The position numbers and the translations under genes were made by a program. From Limnephilus marmoratus (lineage: Eukaryota; Arthropoda; Insecta; Trichoptera; Limnephilidae), in the NCBI GenBank assembly GCA_917880885.1, contig OU862910.1, forward strand, positions 17,496,710 through 17,560,709: a stretch of 64,000 nucleotides of DNA, given 5' to 3'. The notes under the pieces are model-generated. The model did not search any database. It saw nothing but the letters and a program-made list of their open reading frames with translations, and was not told where the DNA came from. Positions 56,185 to 64,000 of the stretch are shown one piece after another. Position 1 is the stretch's first letter. Each line of letters opens with the position of its first letter.

Positions 56185-56999
56185 AAATAAAATCTTACCA
56201 TTTCTGTAGGTACTTGTATAAATTTTAAGTTAGAAATTTTAGATGTGTGAAAATGATAGCAGATAATTAAAAAATTAAGTAACAAATGTACATGGAAAAC
56301 ATTGTTTCATAAAACCGATAACAACCTTCCCAGTCTTTCAACGATTTAACCATTTCTGGACGAAACGCACGGCGAGACAAAAATACTTCGTTAGAACGCA
56401 AACGGTTCCTCGTCTCGCATTTGTATGCGGTAAATAAAAAAAAATCACTCAATTATGAGTTAATCCGGTTCAATAGATTCTAATGTTTGAAGATAAGAAA
56501 CATCTCAAAACATCACAAATAATTTATATAAAACATTTCTCACTCAAAAAAACAAATATACTCGTAAAGGTGCATAGAAGAAATGTCGCCGCCGGATACG
56601 ATGACGACGATGCAGAAATCAATGCAAACGACGCAACTTATTTCAGAAACCTTGTTGTACCTGCTTGGGCAATGGTTCTTTGTGAGTATCTCGAGTTCCG
56701 AGAACGATTCTGAATTTGAAATTAATCATTTTTCATTGATTTATAGTCTTTCAAAGCGCAAATATCTGAAAAATGGAGATTCTCATGGGAAATACGGTCC
56801 ACCTGCGCACGTGTCGCGCAGAATCTGCGCCGCGGTCACATTTCATCGTGCCTGCCTCGCAGTGTATGCCGTTTTATTCACGTCCATACATTATAAAATC
56901 TGCCCTGCTCTGCTCCGCACACTAAAGATGGATCGGTTTTGCATTTTGCAGGAGGTCTCCGAGGCATGTTTTTTTTTAAAAGTACTCGAATTCTAGAGC
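56185..56999. other. No recognisable gene
   Basis: Contains a 137-codon plus frame (56583-56996, starting MSPPDTMTTMQKSMQ) overlapping another open frame. No domain is recognised and the composition is not clearly coding. Confidence 0.35.
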
Positions 57000-57265
57000 A
57001 GGTCCCGGGTCCGAGTTCATGGGCGCGGACTGGGTACTGGATGCCGTTGCGGCGACCGGGACATACAGATTCGGTCGGAGCCGGATCTCGGAGAAGGTAC
57101 CTCGGTCAAGAATTCGAACCCGGAGAAGAACCCTCACGACTCGCGAGTGGCTCGAACCGCGGACACGGTATTTTGGAGGTCCTTGGGTTCCGGCTCCGAG
57201 TTCCGGGTTTGGGTCCGAATCCTGGACCGGGTTCTCTGGGAGTAGTCGATTTGAAAAAAGGGTAG
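57000..57265. other. GC-rich island with degenerate internal repeats
   Basis: In a strongly AT-rich context this segment has many GGGTCCGAGTTC, GGTTCCGGCTCCGAG and GGGTCCGAATCC variants. Two frames are open across it (for example GLGPNPGPG). It looks like a simple repeat of about 10-12 bp that has diverged, or part of an unrecognised element. Confidence 0.5.
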
Positions 57266-57939
57266 GAGTAAGATCCGCTTTCTGCGAAGAACCCGAGTTT
57301 AAGTGCCCACTTCAGCTGAATCTACACATCGCTACTGAACATTCTGCGCGACCTGCGTCTCAGCATATGCCCATTCTTACTGTTAGTTGTTGTTAACGGT
57401 AGAGTACTCCGGTAAATTCAATATCTCTAAAAGGGTACAAGCTTGTTGCATATTTGGGAAGCACTGCACCAAAATATTCTTCGACGGAGTGGGCGAGTGA
57501 TGTTTATTTCAATTAAATTAATTGTAACATTTCATTTCAGCTGGCATTTAAACAATTTTATCAAGGAACTTCATATTTTATTCATATTTCAAAGAGCTTT
57601 CATGTTAAAATACACTTTAAGAACTATCTCATTTATAATAAGGAATCAGGAATGTCGCAAGACCTTTTGAAGTGAAACTTCTTTAGCACTGTGGTAATTT
57701 GAAACTCAACGACACTAAAAAAAGACAAACACATACACCAGCGAGAGAATGAGATAGAACGAAACCTTACCTCATTGGCGGCTTTGATTATGAGCTCACT
57801 TTTCAAGGCTTTTGGTTAAGATTGTGGTGGTGAAGTTTCACCTTTACCGCGTGTGAACTGAACTCGATATTTTTTTTGTGATAGCTATGCATTATTTTTT
57901 TAGGTGACAAGTATTAATCAGTACAAACCTAACTGTGGT

Positions 57940-58012
57940 GTATTGTGGGGTTGAATGGAGTGGAGAAGGACCTGGATATTCACATCTGGTCACCAAACAC
58001 GGCTAAAGCTGT
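57940..58012 (-). mobile_element. SINE type A fragment
   Basis: GGAGAAGGACCTGGATATTC and ATCTGGTCACCAAACACGGC match the SINE body on the opposite strand. Confidence 0.6.
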
Positions 58013-58054
58013 GTCAACTAAAGGTATCTATTGGGTGATCTTTAACCGGAGTAC

Positions 58055-59127
58055 CCACGGACATATGAATATATCTGGACCTGCCCTAAGTGATAAAAAC
58101 GTATTATTTCCCCCTCCACATGGCGCCGGCTGTAGCTCCTCCTTGGAACCGGCTCGCTCCATGGGGAGGGGATATAGCCTCGCTTGAATCTAAAATGTGT
58201 GACGTCATCATTCTTGCCGTGAACAGCGAGAAGCTGACATCCATACATTTAACGAAATAACGGCAGCTTGTGCTATATAATATATCTACGTATCAATATG
58301 CACATAGCGAATGTGGGCGGTACTCCAATGTGCTCGTCGCTGGTTACAGGGGTAAGTAAATTATGAAACATTTGTAAAACTGTTTTAACTTTGACGACCC
58401 CCATAGTCCAGTGGCTAAGACTCTTGACTCACATTCCGGAGGTCGCGGGTTCGAACCCGGCATGCGCAAATAAATTTTATTTGATTAATTTGTATTATTT
58501 CACAATTAATTCATTTAAAATAATATATAGTATATTTGCGGCATGTTCCAGAGTGGAAGATACTATTAGTAGATATCGCCCTGGTGTAAGACCACCATTC
58601 AGAATTGAAACGTTGCTTGAAAATGGCTTTAGCCGTGTTTAGTGACCAGATCTGAATAGCCAGGTACTTCCCAACCTTCCTCTTCCCCACCTCCTTCCCC
58701 TCCCCACTACCTTCAGCCTCACAACATACCCCAATTGGGGATGCCATAGTCTCACTGGCTCCAGACGGGAGCAGTTGAGATTCTTGTGCGGTATTCACTG
58801 TAAAAAAAAAAAAAAAAAAAAACTAAACTAAACACGACAACAAAATATTGATATGTGTATTGGCGCGAGTCTTTTTGGAGCGAGCATTTGGCCTTAGCAA
58901 ATATGTTTTGAACGTGGCAAGCAATTCGCGCTCCCATGTAAAAAGGTCTATTCATTCAAAGCAGATTTTGCTTTTAAGAATTAAATGGTGATATTGTAAT
59001 GCGAGATGCCTATATACTGTCAGATTGATTGTTCAACGAATGACAGTCATCTTTCCCCTCTTCGCTCTCCATAGTTTGGTTTTACCCCTCATCTGTAACT
59101 GCTTGTCTATCCATTTGGATGTCTATG
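58055..59127 (+). mobile_element. Non-autonomous P/hAT-like element, copy 2, carrying a SINE
   Basis: GGAGTACC flanks it at 58047-58054 and 59128-59135 (perfect). Starts CACGGACATATGAATATATC and ends ATTTGGATGTCTATG. Without the SINE (58391-58821) it is nearly identical to copy 1, apart from a 28-bp insertion (CTTGCCGTGAACAGCGAGAA region, 58213-58240). Confidence 0.88.
58391..58821 (+). mobile_element. tRNA-derived SINE (type A), full length with poly-A
   Basis: Head TTGACGACCCCCATAGTCCA with A box TAGTCCAGTGG (58404-58414) and B box GGTTCGAACCC (58448-58458). The body is about 340 bp, with a poly-A run of about 20 at 58802-58821. It interrupts copy 2 of the 8-bp-TSD element at TTTTAACT|AAACACG. 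Intact Pol III boxes and a long tail suggest a recent insertion. Confidence 0.88.
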
Positions 59128-59195
59128 GGAGTACCTCATCTTCTTTTCCTTATTTAATTCGGGTCGAGGACCTTTCGGTGCCGGTTCCGCGAGCT

Positions 59196-59534
59196 TTCAT
59201 TCCGCGTATTCCGCGACAAAATATTCCCGACAAAATATCCTACAGACAAAACATCCCCCAATAAAATATCTACTAAATCCTAAACTAACCTAACCTACAA
59301 AAAACAAAAAATGGGACAAAAATGGGACAATAAATTATTCTTGTCTGTATTATTTTTGTTCCATTTTACTATTTTTGAACAATAATTTATTGTCTTTAAG
59401 GGATGTCTTTATTATGCTTTAAGGGTAGGTTAGGTTAAGTTTTAGTAGATATTTTATTGGGGGATGTTTTGTCCGTGGGAAATTTTGTCGGAGGATCTTT
59501 AGTCAGGGATATTTTGTCGCGGAATGAAAACGCG
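59196..59534. mobile_element. Foldback/MITE with repeated GACAAAATATCC motifs
   Basis: Outer TTTCATTCCGCG (59196) and CGCGGAATGAAA (59519-59530) are inverted. The inner arms each contain several GACAAAATATCCC-like repeats and TCTACTAAATCCTAAACTAA with its complement. The centre has AATAATTTATTGTC and its inverse. No clear TSD. Confidence 0.75.
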
Positions 59535-60223
59535 CATTACCCCTCCAGGCATCTCTGTCCTCCGCTACCTGACCATAGTAGATCCAGCCTCTCCCCACAC
59601 AGCCTCTGGAGTTGTTTCTCTCAACTTTTCCTGGGATTACACCAGAGTTTCATCTATCTACCTGTGTGTAATTGGAAAGAATCACCGTTTAAACAATGAC
59701 AGAACGTTGAACGAACAAACGAGTTGTAATTTCCTCCGCAAACTAATGTAAATTGGATTTTTCTAAGATGTAGCTGCACGAGATGATGATGGGGAAGGAT
59801 AGGGAAGAACGGGCAAGAGCACCATTCTAATCCTTTGTTCCTTCCCCATGATGTAGTGATGCACTTGAGCACTTGGCCTCTTATAAATGGCGCTTGTCCC
59901 CTCTACCCGCTAATGGGGGATATTAACATTTATTAATGGGATTATTACGGGCTTGGGCTAGGGATGAAAGAAATGCCGAGGACGCGATATTCCGCTTCTT
60001 CAACGAGTGAAAACTTGCAGAGATTTATTTAAAAAGATAGACAATATACATTATCCGGTTTCACAAAACCTAACAATATTGGAGTTCGCCCTACTCTCAT
60101 AATTATTAGCCGAAAACGTCGCCTGTGCATTGTACAATGGCGGTAGGTTTAGCTAACAGAGTAAATATGTAGATCACTACCGTAATCATACAAAATACTA
60201 ATAATCGTTTAATTCCTGGCTAC
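59535..60223. other. No recognisable gene
   Basis: Two overlapping open frames of 75-80 codons (59457-59751) and their minus shadows; no domain recognised. Confidence 0.35.
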
Positions 60224-60418
60224 ATGCAACGTTGCTTAAAATGGCTTTAACCGTGTTTGGTGACCAGATCTGAATAGCCAGGTACTTCCCTACCTTCCAC
60301 TTCCCCATCTCCTTCTCCTCCCCACTACCTTCAACATCACAATATACCCCAATTAGGGATGCCACAGTCTTACTGGCTGAGCAGTTGGGACTCTTGTGTG
60401 GTATTCCCTTAAAAAAGG
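60224..60418 (+). mobile_element. tRNA-derived SINE (type A), 5'-truncated
   Basis: ATGCAACGTTGCTTAAAATG to TCTTGTGTGGTATTCCCTTA plus A6; matches 58610-58800. Confidence 0.75.
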
Positions 60419-61345
60419 GGTTGTGCAATGCAATGTATAAATAAAATGATAAAATATGTAAAAGAGGTAAAATTATGGTTGAATAATGTAGATATTGAAA
60501 CGCTATTCCTATAAATTTATCCTTCCTTCTACAACTCACTTTCTGTAACTTTCTAAACTGTAGTACAATATGTTTTCTGTTTATTTTTTTATAATAACTA
60601 AAAAAAAAAAATTTAAAAAAATGTCAGTATGTTTTTTCCATATTTTAATTTTAATTTTATAATAGCTGAAAAAAAACCCTTTTCACTTATTCTACCTATG
60701 AAATACTAACTTTATATTTTATATGTTTTTTAAATCTATTTTATACTTTGGGTACTTAGAAATATAGTATTTTGTTTTAATATTACCCACACTCAGGCAG
60801 TGCCTTAGTGGGTTTTCATTTCTTGTTCATACTATTTGTTATTATATATTATGTTATTATATGTATACTATTTGATATTATACATTATATGTACAAAGAA
60901 ATGAGAATAAATAAAGTTAAAAAAAAAAATTTTAAAAAATGTATTCGGTATAGGCGTAACGTAACACACAATAAAATAATTGTAGTGTTTGTAAATATAT
61001 ATATAGTTTCAACGTTTCTTAACAGATGTCGTTAGAGTATATGTATGGTGTGTCAGAGCCTCTCCCGCGAGAGGTTCCCTTGCCGCAGATTAAAATAGAG
61101 CATTCTTTAGAACGGACGTTAAATCCTATTAGATATTAATTGAAAATACGGTATTAAACAAGACTCGTAATCTCGACGAACCGAAGTATTACTCCCGTAT
61201 TATTATGAAAACTCCCGAACATCAGAATTGTATTGCTAATAACTAATAACAAATTAACACTATTTAACAAATTAAATGAAAATAAAAAGTACAGGTACAT
61301 TAAATGATTGCGACTTTTATAAGTGCATTTCGGGAATTTAATAGA
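60419..61345. other. No recognisable gene
   Basis: Very AT-rich, with A/T runs; no termini or coding signal. Confidence 0.4.
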
Positions 61346-61351
61346 CAACAT

Positions 61352-61919
61352 CGCCCTTGAGGTGATTTTTCACAAAAACGGCGCTTTATAAATTTTATTT
61401 ATGCACCAGATTTAAATGTCCAGGTTAAATTTTCCCCAAAAAAAAAAAAAAGGAAAAAAAGAAGGAAAAACTAAACCCTTTCACACACTTCCCCAAATGA
61501 TTATCTAGTCAACCCACGCTATGCAATTGCACTACATAAGTATTATAAATACAAGGACAACATGTCAACCTACTAGAGACCAAATGGGAATATAATTCAC
61601 CGACTCCAGATATTTTCATATCAGAGGGTTCGGCTCTGTGGCATTTCTAATTGAACCTATAAATCCTACCGATCCCTCAATATAAATATTTAAAAAATCC
61701 TTTGTAATCCTACATGTATTTTAAATGACTGATTTTTGCATTTTTATATACAAATTCTTTGACAAAATCTAATATGCTAAATTTTGAATCAGATTCCTAG
61801 GTATTATGCCAGTGGCCGAAATAACAAATGGAAATATTTTATATTATTATTATTATTATCGGGAGTTTATGCCCTATTGTAACAGAGCGCTTGAGGTGAT
61901 TTTTCAAAAAAACGGCGCT
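61352..61919. repeat. About 33-bp direct repeats flanking the RLE fragment
   Basis: CCCTTGAGGTGATTTTTCAC then AAAAACGGCGCT (61354-61384) and CGCTTGAGGTGATTTTTCAA then AAAAACGGCGCT (61888-61919) differ at three bases. The same sequence occurs inverted at 15241-15272, so it belongs to a dispersed repeat, although here it brackets the RLE copy like a long target duplication. Confidence 0.6.
61425..61850 (-). pseudogene. RLE-type retrotransposon 3' fragment, second copy
   Basis: The reverse complement of 28010-28455 with few differences: the segment ATGIIPRNL onwards, the stop, the 3' UTR and the C/T-rich tract (A/G-rich here, 61435-61475). The catalytic RPD...D part lies beyond its truncated 5' end. 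Confidence 0.8.
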
Positions 61920-62620
61920 ACACAAATCATCCTTATAATATTGTTATTATTAAAAACAATTTACTCTACCTGATGTAAACACTTCACTGGCACTGCAAGA
62001 ACTCGGTCAATTGTCCATAAACGTATTCATTTAAGTAGCCTCAACTCTAGTAATGGTAAGCTCCGGTGCTACAAAATTCGAAGAAACTGTTCTGGTGTGA
62101 ATTTCTAGGTCGATGCCATTGTTTTTTGCTATCAATGCCATTTCCATCACGAGCTATGGACATCCAACATGAAACAAGAAGCCATTGTCTGTAGAAATTA
62201 ATATATTTTATTAAATTTTAAATTTGTTGATCGAGCGTACATTACAATTTCATAGTATGGCTGAATCTTTTACAGTTAACTGCATCCAAGGCTCGTTCAG
62301 GAGACGAATGCCCGCAACTTAAAGCGAGAAACCCAGCAATTAAAACGGCAACTTGCAAAAAGCATCATAGACTCGGGCACTTTTAATACTGCCCCTTTAT
62401 GGCGGCTAAATTATCGTGTTCACATCGCCGCAAATTTAATGAGAGATTTGCCTCCGTCGGTCTTTCTGCAACCGTCTGCAACCGGCGCACTGCACCGCTT
62501 TGGTTGCAATTCTCTCCACTGCTGGGCACTGACGTTGAAAGTAAAACCTACTCAAAACAAACCTCATTTCTATGGGGCAATTTTGCGAAATGTTACCCCC
62601 AAGTGCGCTGTACCATTATA
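61920..62620. other. No recognisable gene
   Basis: 62280-62620 is less AT-rich and has overlapping 60-77-codon frames; no domain recognised. Confidence 0.35.
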
Positions 62621-62659
62621 ACCGGGCATTAAAATCGTGAACTGATTTTAATGCCCGGT
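62621..62659. repeat. Perfect 16-bp hairpin
   Basis: ACCGGGCATTAAAATC, 7-base loop GTGAACT, then GATTTTAATGCCCGGT. No run of T or other terminator context. Confidence 0.85.
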
Positions 62660-62887
62660 GTCGTCCCGATGTGATTTGAAATTAATTTTTAGACAGTTAA
62701 ATGGAAGCTTAAATTTTATGACGCCAGAGCACACCGAGATTTAAAAGTGGGAACATAATACCGTGTGTGATTCGGGCTATCAGCATCGGGCATGATACAA
62801 ACAATTATTATTATGTGAGTTATTATTTAAAAAATACATTAAAAGGTAGCTTAATTCAAATAAATAAAATAGCTTAAAAAAATAGTG

Positions 62888-62950
62888 TTTTCCTCACACA
62901 GCAACACCAAAGATGATATAGGCCAGAGGGAAATTAATTTCCTCAAAGTA
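62888..62950 (+). mobile_element. Tail fragment of the short LINE-derived family
   Basis: CACACAGCAACACCAAAGAT and the GAGGGAAATTAATTTCCTC hairpin, in the opposite orientation to the next copy. Confidence 0.6.
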
Positions 62951-62964
62951 TTAGTCTATGTTTT

Positions 62965-63390
62965 TATTTGCATTAACTCAACACAGGAGGCCCTGAAGAA
63001 AATAATTCACCTCAAAGACGTGTGGAGGGTAGAGGGTGGAGGGAAAGGAAGGAGAGGAAGTTCGGAAAGGAAAAGGGTAGAGGGGTGGGTAGGAATCTGG
63101 GAGTCAGTGTGTTCAGGAGTGATGGACGTATGAATCTATCCTTCCCAATGCGAGCCTGCTGGAGAGGTCAAAAGGTCTCCCTCAACCAGTCTCTCCCGAT
63201 CCGGCCTGCCACGCAGTTGGTGGGCAGACGATTCGCTGCCAAGACCTGGACAAACCTCAGCCCATAATTCCGGGCAACCATGCTAAGTCACCATACATAG
63301 CGAACCACTTGGAGTGACCTACGGCAGAGATGTTGGTTAGCCTTTAAATTCTTCGCGGGGCGGCGGTACCCATGCCCGTCTTCCAAATAG
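62965..63390 (-). mobile_element. Short LINE-derived element
   Basis: The minus strand starts GGAAGACGGGCATGGGTACC (63384) and ends with the GGGCCTCCTGTGTTGAGTTAATG tail. It includes the GGTTGAGGGAGACC-TTTTGACCTCTCCAG joint, where the long LINE has about 190 bp more. Confidence 0.85.
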
Positions 63391-63594
63391 AGAATGTGTA
63401 TTTAATGTAAAAATAAGCTATTAATTGTAAATAACGATCGTTCAACTAATTCTACAAATTTTATTTTCAATTTGTAAAACCTGGTATTTTAATTGAAAAG
63501 TACAACAAATGATATCCCCAGTCAAAAATATTACAAAATTTAACTAAGAATATTACGAAAAATTTTTTTTACTAAAAATATTACTAAATTTAAA

Positions 63595-63951
63595 TTGGAT
63601 TTAAATTACTATAATGATGTTAATTTAAGAGATTTTTTCACAGCTTTTACAGACGGATCAAAATCGAATTTTCAATCTCAATTTTGTCATGCTTTCAGCT
63701 ATTACAATAAATTATTTCTCATGCAAACTTTACTGTGTGCAAAGCCAAAATTTAATTTAACTGTTGTTTCACTTGCGGACCTCCGGTTCATTAAAGCAAT
63801 AAGCGAGATGCAAAACAATCCCCGCATGCACCTTTCTGCAGCACAAAACCAACATGCAGCCAGGATCCAGGATGCGAGCAAAACTCAAATTATGCAGATC
63901 AGGAAAGCAGACAATTATTCAACACAATGCGAATGTTTCAGAGTTGGCTAA
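63595..63951 (+). other. Open frame of 118 codons, RNase H-like start (uncertain)
   Basis: FFTAFTDGSKS (residues 13-23) resembles the first strand of the RNase H domain found in some LINEs, where the Asp of TDGS binds metal. The remainder (RFIKAISEMQNNPRMHLSAA and on) does not continue that domain. It may be a broken retrotransposon end joined to other sequence, or chance. Confidence 0.25.
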
Positions 63952-64000
63952 GTTTACCACTAGCTGGTGGCATGCAAGTTTTAACTAAATAATTAACAGT

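Noticed and set aside
56583..56996. 137-codon ORF
   Set aside because: Overlaps a second open frame and shows no recognised motif; not enough to call a host gene.

Overview
The window is AT-rich eukaryotic DNA that looks like intergenic, repeat-dense insect (or other arthropod) chromosome. This is inferred from its element families: APE-type LINEs of the Jockey/CR1 and RTE groups, Penelope-like elements (PLEs) with hammerhead-type motifs, tRNA-derived SINEs, TIR/TSD-bearing DNA elements, Helitron-like termini and a palindromic Tc1/mariner remnant. I found no convincing host gene, rRNA or functional tRNA gene. Nearly all recognisable coding sequence belongs to transposable elements, and each such ORF carries at least one lesion. 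The order or species cannot be named from the sequence alone.

Layout: 0-5 kb holds a cut-off 109-bp tandem repeat, an RTE fragment, a palindromic hammerhead element with target-site duplications (TSDs), and a Penelope GIY-YIG remnant between back-to-back hammerhead copies. 8-11 kb holds two short LINE-derived elements, one split by an 851-bp solo LTR and the other by a 794-bp hAT-like element. 11-17 kb is a mosaic of RTE, SINE, MITE and foldback pieces. 18.7-24.9 kb has G-tract MITEs, a hAT-like element split by a second hammerhead palindrome, and more short LINE derivatives. 26.3-27.3 kb is a Helitron-like array. 27.7-28.5 kb is the restriction-like endonuclease end of a LINE. 35.5-39.3 kb is the largest stretch with nothing recognised. 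40.9-46.5 kb has a SINE split by an 8-bp-TSD element and then a nearly intact 3.6-kb LINE. 48.8-54.9 kb has a palindromic mariner derivative, MITEs, a third 8-bp-TSD element, a hammerhead relic and a second LINE broken by one frameshift. 55-64 kb repeats the same families.

Two systems stand out. (1) A LINE family is present both as one nearly full-length copy (42905-46491, a single nonsense codon) and as many roughly 300-430-bp derivatives. The derivatives keep only the 5' leader and the 3' hairpin tail, and they share one deletion junction that lies at a 12-nt direct repeat present in the long copy. They look like an internally deleted, separately amplified non-autonomous family. (2) Hammerhead-like ribozyme motifs occur in several sequence families. 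They usually sit as divergent pairs at the centre of palindromes. Two palindromes (223 and 318 bp) have identical termini and 11-12-bp TSDs, so they behave as mobile units with no coding capacity. In each family the nucleotides after GAAA form a different short palindrome, which suggests selection on a dimer-forming stem III.

Nested insertions give a partial relative chronology, set out in the findings.
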